In this document: piece after piece, positions 1-13,257 of the stretch
Layout of the letters: each line of letters starts with the position of its first letter
How positions within the stretch are numbered: position 1 is the first letter of the stretch
Origin: Otis tarda
Taxonomy: Eukaryota > Chordata > Aves > Otidiformes > Otididae
Direction of reading: 5' to 3'
DNA: 64,000 bases
NCBI GenBank assembly: GCA_026413225.1
Contig: CM048552.1
Location: 52,839,001-52,903,000 of the forward strand
Position numbers and translations under genes: made by a program
Notes under the pieces: model-generated
Database searches by the model: none
Told to the model about the DNA's origin: nothing
Seen by the model: only the letters and a program-made list of their open reading frames with translations

Positions 1-336
1 ACCTTTCAACACTTAAAGAGGGCTTATAAGAAAGATGGGGAGAAACTATTTAGCAGGGCCTGTTGTGATAGGATAAGGGGTAATGGTTTTAAATTAGAGG
101 GAGGTAGATTCAGATTAGACATTAGGAAAAAATTTTTTACAATGAGGGAGGTGAGACATTGGCACAGGTTGCCCAGAGAGGTGGTTGGTGCCCCATCCCT
201 GGTAACATTCAACGCCAGGTTGGACAGGGCTCTGAGCAACCTGATCCAGTCAAAGATGTTCCTGGTCCTTGCAGGTGGGTTGGATTAGGTGACCTTTAAG
301 GTCCCTCCCAATCCAAGCTATTCTATGATTCTATAA
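1..336 (+). mobile_element. CR1 LINE, 3' end (clipped by window edge)
   Basis: The sequence matches the last part of CR1 ORF2 and its 3' untranslated tail. It has the LFSRACC-type coding stretch near 45-70 and an aggttgcccagagaggtggt block near 166-185. It ends in a degenerate gtgacctttaaggtccctcccaa and attctatgattctata. Coding remains are interrupted (for example gagacattggcac), so it is a dead copy. It lies in the same orientation as ANO4. Confidence 0.93.
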
Positions 337-2696
337 GGTAGTTCAAAGAAATCTATGCTGGATGAACAAACACAGACCACCCTTGGATTTACTATTTGTA
401 AAAGAAGTTCATCTTAGACTTAAGAAAATACTGAGTATCCAAAACGAATCTGATGTTGGGTAGGATCTGGTCAAGTATCCCTAGGACTAGACTACATTTA
501 GTTTGAACTTTTTATGTTTTGGGGGTTTTTTTTGCTTCTCATGACTGCACTAAACTAATTTTTATAGAGTAGTTCTACTACTAAATGTACTTCATACATT
601 TTGCTTAATGATTGTGTCCAAAGTTTTTAATTTATAACTTGTAAATTGATTTGATATAGTTTACTTGAAAATGCATTTGATATGCTAGTAGAAATTGACA
701 GAGAGAAATGTAGTAAAGGGGAATTTTTTATTTAAGTAGTGAAATAGAATTCAGGCTCTTTATTTTATCTATTTTGCATATTTATGTATACTAATGTTTC
801 AGTATAAAAGCAATAGCAATGAACTGCTTTAATGCAATAGCATTCCTTACTGCCTTAACAAGCAGGTCTATGTTTCAATAACTAGTTTCAGATATTTTAC
901 AAAAAAAGCAATTAATCCATTTGGGCTTCTGTCCACACATTGATCTTTGCGTCTCCTGGATGAAACAAGACGATAGTATAGTGTACTGGTCGAGTTTTCA
1001 GGAACAGTCCAAACTGTGTGGTTTTTGTGTTACATGCCTGATTAAAAATTTAAACATTGCCACCGTAAGTGTCAAGCTGTCACCAGGGCATCTCTAATTG
1101 CATTCACTCCCTGCCTCAAGCAGCAGCTGACATTTCTGGGGCAACATCTGGCAACCAATATGCAGCTGGTGTATACAATAGGCAGTAGAAATATACAATA
1201 GGTGTTTTCTGGAGAAAACCCAAAAAGACAAGGAAGAAAAGCATAGTATAAGCTTTCCTTTTTTTTTTTTTGTACGAAAAATATCTACTAGCAGGTATAA
1301 TCTGAGTCTGAAAGTTATGTTTAGACTTCTTTTTCAGTAGTTGATGCAATATAATTAGAGGACGCTATTATCTAATGACTTTTCAAGTTTGCAAGCAGTT
1401 ATAGATAGGTTCATGGCGAGGTAGTAGTTCTACAAAGTAGTTTCTCTAAATGTGGCTGTAACTTTGCTCTAATGGGACAGGACTTCAGAGGCTAGGAACA
1501 TGTATTCAGTAAGAGACTTATATTTAGCAGCTACTTGGAACCTGGTTTAAAATGATTTATGTTGAGAGAAATTACAGATGACAGAAAGAGCACACAATAT
1601 AGTGTCTCTGTGACTTTTGGCTCATCCCTGAGTGTAAAACCAAAATAGACTTATGGTCATGTCTAAGTGAGGTAAAAGTTAGAAATAAAGAATGAGTATG
1701 AAAAAAAATAGAACTTCAAAGACTGAAACTTTAAATATAGTTGTGCTCAGAAAGTGATGATGTCAGAGATATTATAATCAACAGCTATTGCTCCTGAGCA
1801 TAGTCAAATATTATCATCTTTCTTTCTGGCAAAAATGACGTCTACTACATTTCATTGTTGTTGTTGTTAGTACTGCAGAACTAAACAGTTATGTGAGACT
1901 GATCTGCTTTTTTCCTGGTTTGTGCGTCATCACTGCGATTGTTCATGAGACTTCTGTTACATAAACGTTATTGCTGATTGTGATTCACGGGCAGAAAAGA
2001 ATTAAGCTGACTTCCATACCCCAAGTGGCATTTGCAGATCTGAGTGAGGAAAGGGGTTTTATAAACTTAGCTTATGTAATCTGGTTCTCTGAGAAAGAGT
2101 GCACAATAAAATCTCAGTGCCTTTGGAGCTGACTCTAAGCTTCTTTTTCAGTTATGACTTCAGTTTAGTTACTGAAAGAATAATAACTTGTTTGTAATTT
2201 ATTGCTTCTATAGATGTTAAATTAATCAACCAGGTATACAGTTTATAATACAGTGCTCAGCCTATGCCCTGATAACTATTTGCATCTTGCCAGGAAAGTT
2301 TGTGTGGCGGCTAGGAGCAGGCTCCAGGTAAGCTGGGGAATTTTTTCCTGGCTGCTATTTTTCCTTTGGTCCTCATCCATTCCCTGTCTTGTTGAGCTTA
2401 CTCTGTACATACAAAAAAATCCCTGTCCACTAGAGAAAAGGGAGGCTAGGGAAAGCTTCCACCACCAAAATTGCATCTGCTGTCCTCTGAGTATTTTTTT
2501 ACAGAGTGAAAGATATCTATGTGCATGTACTATGTGCTAGGAAGCGCCAGGACAACTGTGTGTGTGATGGTCATAGTGCGCAGGCATGGTAGGTCAGGCC
2601 ATGTGGAGGATGTCACCTATGGCTAACAGGTTTCTTTTTAAGACAAACTGGCATTTGGACAAAACTAGGCCTTCTTGGTCTTTGGAGAAGATCAGA
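337..2696. other. Non-coding, AT-rich
   Basis: No coding exon, RNA gene or recognisable full repeat was seen. It holds a poly-T stretch near 1258-1272 and a short GTT run at 1855-1868. It is probably ANO4 upstream intron. Confidence 0.6.
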
Positions 2697-3756
2697 TGTT
2701 GGTTTGCATGGCAAGGTTTTGGAGGTAGGAGGGCCACAGGGGTAGCTTCTGTGAGAAGCTGCTAGAAGCTTCCCTCAGGTCCGATAAAGCCAATGCCAAC
2801 CAGCTCCAAGACAGTCCCACTGCTGGCCAACCAGTGATTGTGGTAGCATTTCTGTGATAACATATTTAAGAAAGGGGGAGAAAAACTGCTGGGGAACAGC
2901 TGCCAGAGAGAGGAGTGAGAATATGTGAAATAAACTGTCCCACGGACACCAAGTTCAGTGAAGAAGGAGGGAGAGGAGGTGTTCCAGTGTCAGCGCAGAG
3001 ATTTCCCTGCAGCCTGTGATGAAGACCATGGTGAGGCAAGCTGTCTCCCTGCAGCCCATGGAGGTCCACAGTGGAGCGGATATCCACCCGCAGCCTGTGG
3101 AGGACCCCATGCTGGAGCAGGTGGATGTGCCCAAAGGAGGTGGTGACCACGTGGAGAGCCCATGCTGGAGAAGGTTTGCTGGCAGGACCTGTGGACCTGG
3201 GGGACCCGTGCTGGAGCAGTCTGTTCCTGAAGGTCTACACCCCATGGAAAGAACCCATGCTGGAGCAGTTCATGAAGAACTGCAGCCCATGGGAAGGAGT
3301 CACTTTGGAGCAATTAGTGGAGGACTGTCTCCCATGAGAGTGACCCCACACTGGAGCAGGGGAAGAGACCAAGGAGGAAGGAGTGGCAGAGACAACATGT
3401 GATGAACTGACCGCAACACCCATCCTCCATCCCCCTGCCCCACTCAGGAGGAGGAGGCAGAGTAAATCAGGAGTGAAGCTGAGCCCAGGAAGAAGCAAGG
3501 TGTGAGAGGAAGGTCTTTTTAAGATTTGGTTTTATTTCTCATCACCTTATTCTGATTTGATTGGTAATAAATTAAATTAATTTCCCCAAGGCGAGTCTGT
3601 TTTGCCTGTGGTGGTAATTGATGAGTGATCTCCCTGTCCTTATCTTGACCCATGAGCCTTTTGTTATATTTTTTTCTCCCCTGTTCAGCTGCGGAGGGAG
3701 AGTGATAGAGTGGCTTTGGTGAGCACCTGGTGTCCAGCCAAGGTCAACGCACCACA
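2697..3756 (+). mobile_element. Solo LTR of an avian endogenous retrovirus, sense orientation
   Basis: The element is about 1060 bp. It begins TGTTGGTTTGCATGG and ends GCACCACA, fitting TG...CA LTR ends. It contains a TATA-like catatttaag near 2860-2870 and a polyadenylation signal AATAAA at 3566-3571, followed by a cgagtctgttttgcc block. It is recognisably related, over most of its length, to the reverse complement of the LTR at 47963-49051. No internal retroviral genes are attached, so it is a solo LTR left by recombination. The direct repeat AGATG occurs at 2694-2698 and 3756-3760 but overlaps the ends, so the target-site duplication is unclear. CpGs are mostly lost, suggesting an older copy. 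Confidence 0.85.
3000..3365 (+). repeat. Imperfect tandem repeats inside the LTR
   Basis: Degenerate units of roughly 60-75 bp recur around the phrases gcagcccatggagg and ccatgctggagcag, with clear copies near 3109-3120, 3161-3173, 3208-3219 and 3257-3268. They leave a frame open over most of the block (3016-3402), but its repetitive make-up and lack of any protein match argue that it is not a gene. The second LTR of the window has the same arrangement on the other strand. Confidence 0.75.
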
Positions 3757-6700
3757 GATGTAGTTCAATGTTATCCTATTACTGTAACTAACATCAAGCA
3801 TTCAGTAGCCTTCATGCACTCTAGTAAGTTGTTTCAGTCTCTCGCTTTTCTGATCCTATTATTCTGTATATACAGGTAATGGACTTACAGTACAAATTAT
3901 GCGGCCTGTAGAAGCTGGTTTCACAAACAGCATAATAACCCATTGTTAGCAGGTGCAGTTTGTTATTTAATGTTTAAGCACTGTGTCTGATTTCATCCAC
4001 AAATCATGGATAGAGACATCAAAGTGCCATAAACTATGCGTACTAAAAGGAAACCAGACTGAAATGCAAGACCACCACATGCATTATAAGTGAAAGTGCT
4101 TCCAGCTATTTAATTTAAAACATTGGGCTGTTGGTTTCATCCAAATTCAACCAGAGGAAGTTAAAAACACACTGGTCTTGCAAAGATTTACTGTTAGTTC
4201 ACTATCTAATGCAAATAGCAACTGGAGTCTCTTTTCAGCAGTGTTTGACAGAAAAAAAAAATGTATCAGTATGAACAGAACAATATCATTTTTCCAGAGA
4301 GTGCTCTGTACCAGAAAATGTTGTCACTAAACAATGGAGGAATTTCTAGCTGCCTGAGCTTCTGAGGGAAAATGTTTTAGATTACAGATACTATGTCCAC
4401 TGTACAATACAGTGGCAATTTAGAACAGTAATTTGAGGAGGTACGTGGAAGTCTGGATGAATAGAGTCTGAACTAAAATTTCAGTGTGCAGTTTTTAAAA
4501 GTAACCTTCTTGATTGTCTGAGTGAGCCCAGAAATGAATATGTTTCCAAGTTGACAAATCTCAGCATTTAACAGACTTTGTAAAGCTATTAGACTAAGAA
4601 ACTGTTGCTGAAAAATTGATCTACATTTGAAAAAAAGGATGGCTTTTTCATGGAGTATGAAGGTAACACAGGCAATATGTACATAACTGAAAAGGTATAA
4701 AAAGGGCCCCGAGATACTTCTTTTCCTTCAGGAACGCTGAGTAGCATTTTTTTTGTCAGAGAGTTTCCTGTCATCAGTCTTCACAAATCAGAATGTCAAA
4801 AACTTTTTGAAGGACACCAGGCTCATGGAAAAAAAACAGACAGACAATAGATTAAAAAAAAAACAATTAAGGTTAGATATGAGATGTCCTCTACATGTCA
4901 AAAGTCACCTTTCCCTTTACAATAATTGGTCTTAAACTGCAATTATTTTTGAGATGATGTTTGCCTGCCAGTGGCATCAGGGACAAGTGTAATGCACAAG
5001 GCTACCATCATTTAATGCACAGTGAGAGTTTTCATTGCCCAAAGGTGTCATGACTGGTCTGCTGCAACATTTCCTGATAGTACTGGCTTAATGAGCAGAA
5101 ATCTAGAGGTGTCTGTAGGAAACAGGAAGATGGAGTACATAGAAATGCCAGCAGTGTGTTTTATGTTCTCATTTTTTGTGGATGATTTTGATGTTGAACT
5201 TGTTTTGAAAAGATGGCATTGTATTTACAGCATTACGTTTCTGAACAAAGAGTAACGATTTCCAATGGCTGCAGTACCTTCGTGGTCTAGGGGACAGTTG
5301 TACCTTCCCCTGCAGTATGAAGTGATGTGGGACTGCCTTCCCTGGAAGAAGTCCCAGGAGGGAAGCATGAATCTGGAAAGGACAGTTCCCTTTCTCAGCT
5401 GCTCTTGGCACAAGGTCTCTAGGCCCTCTCATCATCTGATTACTTTCTTTGTTATACCAGGTTAATTCAGTCATGGAGTGAGCGGAGCATTGGCACTGGA
5501 TTGGCATTGGCATTGGATTAACTGTGTTTTAATTGTGGTAAGAGCCTCACAAATAGAGCTAGTCAAATTACCTCAGTGCTCAGACTTTATTTCAGTTTAT
5601 GGCTCTCTGGGCCACAGTTAAACGCAGCATTATCCACTGCATGTTTATGTATTTGTTTCTTGATGTTTGAGTGGTAATGAAGTGATGTTGTAAATGAAGT
5701 TTAATAAGAAACTTCTGTCAGCCAATTAATCTTGTCCCCCTGTTTTAAGTTTTATCTGGTTTACAAAACTCTTTTCTGTGCACAAGTATCTTTCATATTT
5801 TTATATGAAAGCTTTTAAAAGAATCTCTCAAACTGCCCTTTAGGAAAAACAGTATAAAGACCTTTTTCTTTCCTCTTGGCAGTCTTCATGGTACAGTACT
5901 TACTACTTTTCTTATGTACAGCTTTTTGTTTCTGTCAATAGACTCACATAGATCTTTTCCTTTATAACAAATGAGATTATAAGCTCCACTTTTTGAAGTC
6001 TCTGCTGTCAAGCAGCTTATTTTTTTAATAACCGTCTCTTATATCTTTTTAAAATTCAAAACTTCCCATAAGTAAAAAAACCTCCACAGTGAAAGTGTAG
6101 GTAGGAGAAGAACAAAATGGAGACACATAAATCTGGAAACCATTACTCTGTATTTTCTCTTGCAATATGCAAAATTCATTTTATTTTTTAATCACTGGTA
6201 GATTTGGAGACATTTCCTCTTAATTTCCAATGTGTTTATTTAATCTTTTCCTTTCAGCTCAATTTATAAATGTCATGTTCTGAAAATCTGCCACAGTAGG
6301 CTAGTAATAATGATAGAATATTCAAGGATTTTCACATTCACATATTTCTGTACATAAGAAGTAGCAGTATATAGTTTTCCTATATCTTTCTGTGTCTGTA
6401 ATAATGTATCTAACATTGAGTTTACTCAGTTTCCTTATGCATACATTTAAGGATTTGCATTTAGGTATTAGATAGGTTTTAAAATTAAATTGGTTGGAAA
6501 ATTATCTCCCATAATAAGCTGTTACAACCCATCCATCTAATTTTAGTGTGTTCTTTTGACATTTTTGGTTTAAATGGCTTAGTTTCAGAAGCAGAAATTG
6601 TTTGTTGAAAGAAGTGTATTAGCAAGTTTATTTACTTGACTGGTAGTTACTAAATTCCAATTAATATATTTTTCTTCACCTTTAACATTTTTCTCTTTTC

Positions 6701-7514
6701 TTCTTTGTTTTGTGAGGAAAATTGCATAAAGTCTTTTAAATTAATCTACTAAAACCTCTTTTATTCGGGTCTTTCCCTTTAAAATGGCCATTTAAATCAG
6801 ATACTTATAACATTCTCATGATTCCCCTAATTGTGCAAATCTGATTTACTCAATTACTAAACACCAATAATTCTGTAATGTATATAATTCTGTAATGTAT
6901 ATTTTCATTTCTTTAAAATAGAAACTATAAAGAAGTTATCCACTTTTAGGAGAAAGCTGTTCAGACATGTTTACATGCATCACTTTTTCTGACTTGTTTA
7001 TAATGCAGGCGTATAAGATAATTTTGGATATAGACTTCAATTTGATAGTCTGAAGAGGATTTAGCACCTCTGGAGTTATTCTTCTTGAGTGTGCATATTA
7101 GGTTTGAAAGCCTCTTCACCAAGTAACACCAAGCATGCTCCAGTTCAGAACCCATCATGTTATTTTGACTAGGGAGTGAAAAACAAAAGGAAGATTTTTT
7201 TTTCCTTTGTTGCAGACTAGTTTTTTAAAAAGGAACATATAAAGTTTCAGTGGAGACTGAAAGAATCACATGAAAGATACTTTACTCATAATACTGAGCA
7301 CTTGTCAAGTGGCTCAAAGCCAAAAAGGTCTCTCTATAAAGATGTTTCTTAGAATCATTTTCTTCACCAGGTCCATTTCTTTAGAATTTTTTCTCCTTCC
7401 AATGTATGCACATTTACTAGGTAGGTAATGAAATCACCATCTCTTAAGTTTTTAGCAAATTGGAAAGTACTCTTGCCTAGTCCAGAGGACTGGCTCTTTC
7501 CCTACCTTTTTAAA
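3757..7514. other. Non-coding, no gene seen
   Basis: AT-rich sequence with small simple repeats, such as the ggcattgg run near 5485-5515. A duplicated phrase, aattctgtaatgtatat, occurs at about 6869-6903. I see no exon or RNA gene. Confidence 0.6.
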
Positions 7515-7625
7515 GAGTTATAGGATAATTTGGGTTGGAAAAGACCACAGGAGGTCTGTAGTCCAACCTCCTGCTCAAAACAGGGTCAGCTATGAGATCC
7601 AGACTATGTTGCTCAGGACTTTCAT
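7515..7625 (-). mobile_element. Old CR1 LINE 3' tail fragment
   Basis: On the minus strand the sequence reads through a gagcaggaggttggactacagacc-type block and ends in ccaacccaaattatcctataact. That is a diverged CR1 3' end of the subfamily with a GAGCAGG...GGTTGGACTA core. It is antisense to ANO4 and without coding sequence. Confidence 0.8.
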
Positions 7626-9819
7626 GTGCCTTTTTCTGGGTGGATACACCTATTCATTTTGTTTGCCTTTTAAATTTTATTTTTTAATCTTTCTATTCCA
7701 TAAAGAAGCCCAGCTACTTTTTATATTTATCTTAAATTAAAGGCAGATGTTACACTCAGTTTTCTTATGGGCTAGCCTAACCTCTAGTAATTCCAGTAAC
7801 TCAGAGTTTTACTGTACTGCTCTTTATATCTTCTTCTCCACTCAGAAACTTGTCTTTCCATACCTAGACTTCTGTGCCTTATAAGTTAATAATCTGATCT
7901 GTGACCTCAATTTCTGGGGGACCTGGAGAAATTCAGGCTTCCTACCATCATGTGAGTGCTGGTGGGAAGGCACGTCTGAAGGTCATCTTCCTGAAGCAGG
8001 ACTGTCATCCGTGCTAGGTCAGGATGGCCATGGCTTTTTTCTTCTGTCTCTGTATTTCAGTGCAGACTACAGCCTGGCCCTTCATCTCCAGAGTTCTTGA
8101 GTTCATACTGTGAGTGCTATTGCTATTGGAAACTATGGCTTTCTGAGACAGGATTGGATTAAACACATGTCCTGAAACAGCAGTTGAGTGGATGGAAGCT
8201 GTAGTATGTAGAACAACCCAGGTCAACAGTTTTGTGCAAATTCATGGATTTTATCATTAGCTTCAGAAATTCACAGGAGCAAATTCAAGTAATAAAATAC
8301 AGAAAGTACTGACCAAAATCAAGTAGCCTTTTAAAGTGAGGAGGACACTAGTGGGAGGCTTTGTAATTTACAGATCTGTATTTCTCTTCATGTTTCTGTG
8401 GGCAGAATGGATAAGGTGGGATGGGGAAAATGGATGGTAGCCAAGGCCTTGTAAAATGTTCTGAATCACTTGTTGTCACTGTGATGTGTTCCAGACAGCT
8501 AAGCGGTGGACTAGAGCCACCCGTGAAGGTGCGTTTGAAGGAAGCAATGTGTCTACACTACTACAGAAATTGAGGCGGGTGCTGAGGAAGGTAGCAGGAG
8601 TCCAGGGAAAATAAAGTGGCTGTACTGCAGAGCCCCAAGAGGGAAAACAACCATCTTATTGACTGTAGCTGTTTGCAATATAGATATCTGGCTGGGGAGG
8701 AACAAGACCTTCTAGGTAGCAGTTCTTCTCAATCTGTGGAAAACAGAACAAATGCATTGTAACCCTGAAGGTGCCTGTTCCTCTCCATTGCAGACATCTA
8801 AACGTAGTTGTCCTGAATCACACCTGTGATGTCTGCTCCTTGGGAGTAATCCCTCAAGCAACTGCTCATGGCTTAGAGCCATGATAGTGCCAGTGTTTTG
8901 ATACAAACAGAGCAGCCTGCCCATGTCCAGCAGGGGGAACTGGGTCAGATATATGGAACACACCATAACTATAAACTATTAAAGATAAGCAGAAGACAGC
9001 TTCTCAAACTCTTTCCAATTCTAATACTCCTAGCAGTAAGATAAATAAAGCACAGAAAAGTGAGATGTGAGTCAAGGGAACAGGCATTTGAGATGCTTGG
9101 ACTATCAGAGTTTATGGGGAACTGTAACTTGTAGAGTTGTGAGTGATTTATGTTCTTCACTTGCATCTTTACCCTTCATTTCACTAGATCTTGTATTTTC
9201 TTTGTTGCCTTTCCTTTCCTGGAAAATGGGGACCTGCATTAACTCTGAGAAGGTGCTGTCAGACTTTCCATTTCCTGCAGAGCAGAGGCACTATGGTAAC
9301 ACATATGTACACTAGCCCCTCTGGCCTCTACAGCCAAGGCTAACATCTCTGCCTGTAATTCCTCACGTTGTGGATATGTAGCTGACTTGAAGAACTTGGG
9401 GCTTCGTTGTGCCATGTAGGCTTGAACTAAAGCCTCTCTCCGGATAGTATCGTTTGGAGTAGGCTCTTCCTCATCCATGGTCTTGTTGAATTCACTAAAG
9501 TCTCTCCTTAGAAATAATTTTGCATTATATTGTCAAATACAGAGGTGTACACACTGTAACAGAAAGCCCCAGGACAGTTCATTGCATCCTGGAAAGTGTT
9601 GACACTGAAAAGACTTTGGAGTCTAGATTTATAGTCATATAAGTATTTCCTGTCTTCTTTGATCGTATGAGCTGAGAAACAAGACTGAAGAGGGAGTTGA
9701 ACAACCAAATAACTTCATCTGGGTGGAGCGTAGGCAGGTGCTCAAAACCTGAGCTTCTGCAAACACTTCTGCATTGACATGGGAGGTCAATGATGGTCCT
9801 TCTGTCCAGAGATGCAGTG
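7626..9819. other. Non-coding, one unexplained open frame on the minus strand
   Basis: No ANO4 exon was found. A minus-strand open frame at 9239-9478 (79 codons, starting MDEEEPTPNDTIRREAL) is the only stretch with protein-like composition; I do not recognise it. A further minus-strand open stretch at 9508-9708 follows in another frame. It could be decayed transposon or retrocopy material, or chance. Confidence 0.4.
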
Positions 9820-9966
9820 GTGCCCAGAAAGGTTGCAAGGTCTCCACCCACGAAAATATTCAAGATCCCACAAATCACTCCAGTTGTGCCTGCTTTAAGC
9901 AGGAGTTTTTACTAGATGACCTCTGGATGTCCCTTACAACCTCTATTATTCTATGATGCTATGATA
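9820..9966 (+). mobile_element. Old CR1 LINE 3' tail fragment
   Basis: The sequence ggttgcaaggtctccacccacg, then gtgcctgctttaagcagg, then actagatgacctctggatgtcc and a tail attctatgatgctatgat is the normal order of a diverged CR1 3' end. The gene-sense orientation is inferred from the tail. Confidence 0.85.
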
Positions 9967-12309
9967 AGCATCCTAGTTCCTCTAGGTTATCTGTATGTGA
10001 AAGCTATAATAAGCCTGCCTGCACGTTTGGTGTGTTTGATTATTAAGTTTGTGAAATTAACTGTTGGACAAAAAACAAATTGCCTTTTTCTTTGCCAATG
10101 CAATGTTTCTCCAGTAAGCCTCTAAAAGCAAACATTAATATTTAATAGACAATTCATTAAATGTAAGTATTTTCTACTTCAAAAATGATTAATGAGACAT
10201 AAATCTGCACTAGAAAAATATCAGTTTTATATCTTTCACTTGGGATAAATTACAAAGGAAGCTGCCCGCTAAAATGTAGTTCAATTGTATGATGTATTTT
10301 TAACGGCCTGTGATGCCAAAAGTAAAATATTGTAGATAAGAGCCAGTTTTTGGCCCATAGTGTAATCCAAAAGATTTGATGGTCTCAGCTGTCACTGTAT
10401 AAAATATCAACATTTTAAATCTAAATGTGCAGCGTATAACTGATGCTTCATGTAAAGAGATTTGATGTCAAATAATGTGTTCATAAGTAAAAATGCATTA
10501 TTCTGCTCAGAGGTTTTAGGTACCTGCATTTTAAAATCTGCAAATAATTAATTTCACATGTTTATAGTAATTTTCCAGTCCAGAGGAATGGAAAGATGCA
10601 TTCTATCTGTTTGTCAGATGAAATCCATATGATTAGGTGTTTTGTCACAGAAATCTTACCCAGATGAGCCAAACCTACATTCATGCAGTATTTGTTAATG
10701 GGATTATCAATAAATGTTTTATCATTGCCTCACAGTCAGTTCAACCTCTTCCATTAAGATGGTCATGCTGCAGGTATTTCTAATCCTTTTGTCTAGGAAG
10801 TGGAGTCCACGTCCAAGAACATTGTTTCCATGGTAGATTTACTACATCTATATTACCTTACTGTGAGATCCATCCTATGGTTTCAGATGACACTAGTTAG
10901 AATTAGAGAGATCCTTTCTCATATTGTTTCTTATCTCAAAGGAATTTGTATCTCTCTATTACAGATTGTGAGTTCAAGCTCATTGTTGCACAGTAAACTT
11001 GAGCAACAAGATAGTATTTGCGTTTTACTTCTACTCAAGTAACCTATTCTGTTCTTTAAGTTGCCCTCCCACTCACACTTTTTTGTCTACATGAAAGGAC
11101 ATTTGCAAATATTTCCCTTGTTACTAACTCTGTTCTGTTCCAGCATTGAGATCCTATCAACCACTGCCAGAAATTAAGCACTGTAACAGTGACACCTGCT
11201 CTGAGTTGGATTAGATGACACATTGCCTAAATGCTAGCAATAGGCAGCCAGCTGCCTACATGACTAACTCCACTTGAGCTGAACCTCTGGAAGTGTTTAG
11301 CAAAGTAAAAATAAAGCTTTACCCCATCATCAAATTTTGTCATGAGATTTCATATGAAAATAATTTTAAATTGTAATCATGTGACTCTGTCTCCTTATAT
11401 CAAGTTATTCTGTATTTTCTATGTCTGTGTCCTCTTATATCAAAATTGTTTTATCAACAGCTTCCTGTTTATTAGTTAGGGCTTTCTTTTTTCACTCTTA
11501 CTTTTATCCTTATTGCTTTTGCCCTACAGTTTCTTGTAAGTCAAAAGCTTCTTAAAATCCTAACCGAAATGTAAGCAGTATATTTCCCATTTTCACTAAA
11601 CCTGTACTTTGATTGAAAGTATATATGTGAAAGATATTGGCACAATTATTTATTAGATTCCTCTGATCCATCAACATGGAGGTTAATGTTTGTGAGTATG
11701 TAATATTTTCCCTGAAACTGGACACATATTGACAATATCTAAGTAATTATCCAGTGGTAATGTCTGCACTTTTGAAAAGTATTGGCAGCCTATTACTGCT
11801 GCTTTTCCAGTTCTATGGAATTACCCTTGTGAATTTACATTTACTTTGGTTTTGCAGAGGAAGAATGGTTTAATCAACTAAAATTTGCTGGGTTTTGTTT
11901 TTCCACTTAATTCACTCCACATGGCAAATCAATCTGTGCTGTTAAAATAACAGAGTAATTCTTAAAAACAGTGGAACCTGTAGCAGTCACTATTTACTAT
12001 GCTGCACTCAGACATCATATGGAGCTTGATTAAAGAGAGAATTGTTACTAGAGGAAGGATGCTGATTTTCTCTCCTTTTCTATCTTTTCCTGCATTATGG
12101 TCTTAACAGAAATGAATGTTGTTTGTCAAAAATTAAAGAACTGTTCCCATTCTGGCTTTTTAACTTTCCTTACAAGGTCTTGCTAAAGTAGGCAAGGTTT
12201 AATTCTAGTTGCTGGATTTGTTTCAAAGTCATCTTTATCTCCTTTTACTTTTATAAGGAAGGCTTTAAAAGGTGAGGAGAGCCCCAGTTTGAGTATTTTT
12301 CTCTTAAAT
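9967..12309. other. Non-coding, no gene seen
   Basis: AT-rich sequence without recognised repeats, exons or RNA genes, leading to the 5' truncation point of a long CR1. Confidence 0.6.
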
Positions 12310-13257
12310 GATGATAGGGAAAAACATCTTCAGTCCAGGAGGTTCCTGGAATGCGTGGACGATAACTTCCTCCTGCAGGCGACAGAGGAGCCGACAAGGA
12401 GGGGTGCCATGCTGGACCTTGTGCTCACCAACAGGGAGGGGCTGGTGGGGGATGTGAAACTGATGGACAGCCTTGGCTGCAGTGACCATGACGCAGTGGA
12501 GTTCAAGATCCACGGGGCGGCGAGGAAACTGCACAGTAAGCTCTCTCCCCTAGATTTCAGGAAGGCGGACTTCGGCCTCTTCAGGAACCTCATGGGCAAA
12601 GTGCCATGGGAGGCGGCCCTGGAGGGAAGAGGGGCCCAGGAAAGTTGGTCCATATTTAAGGAGCACCTCCTCCAAGCTCAGCAGAGGTGCATCCCGATGA
12701 AGAAGAAGTCGGGCAAAAAGGCCAGGAGGCCAGCGTGGATGAGCAAGGAGCTCCTGGACCAACTGAAAGTAAAGAAGGAAGCCTATAGAGGGTGGAAGCG
12801 GGGACAGGTAGCCTGGGAGGACTACCGAGCGGCTGTGCGAGCGGCCAGAGATAGGGTGAGGAAGGCTAAAGCCCTGATGGAATCGAATCTGGCCAGGGAT
12901 ATAAAAAGTAACAAGAAAAGCTTTTACAGGTATGTAGGGGACAAAAGAAAATCCAAGGAGAATGTAGGCCCCCTCCGGAAGGTAACGGGTGTCGTGGTTA
13001 CCCAGGATGTGGAGAAGGCTGAAGTACTCAATGACTTTTTTGCCTCAGTCTTCACTGATAAGGGCTCTTGTCTCCCCACCCAAGCGGTGGAAGGCACAGG
13101 CAGGGACTGTGAGGATGAAGAACCGCCCACGGTGCTCGAAGAGCAGGTTCAGGATCATCTAAGGAACTTGAAGGTGCACAAGTCCATGGGGCCTGATGAG
13201 ATCCATCCGCGCGTCCTGAGGGAACTGGCGGATGAAGTTGCCAAGCCACATATTTGA
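12310..13257 (+). pseudogene. CR1 ORF2 part 1: endonuclease C-terminus and linker
   Basis: This open stretch of about 315 codons carries the last endonuclease motif ([10 protein letters not shown]) and the basic linker typical of CR1 ([32 protein letters not shown]). It ends with [20 protein letters not shown], which leads into the reverse transcriptase. An apparent deletion of some bases after that block shifts the frame near 13245. The 5' part of ORF2 and ORF1 are absent. Confidence 0.9.

Noticed and set aside
3016-3402. 128-codon open frame inside the sense LTR
   Set aside because: It consists of the LTR's own imperfect tandem repeats and several overlapping frames are open; there is no gene-like content.
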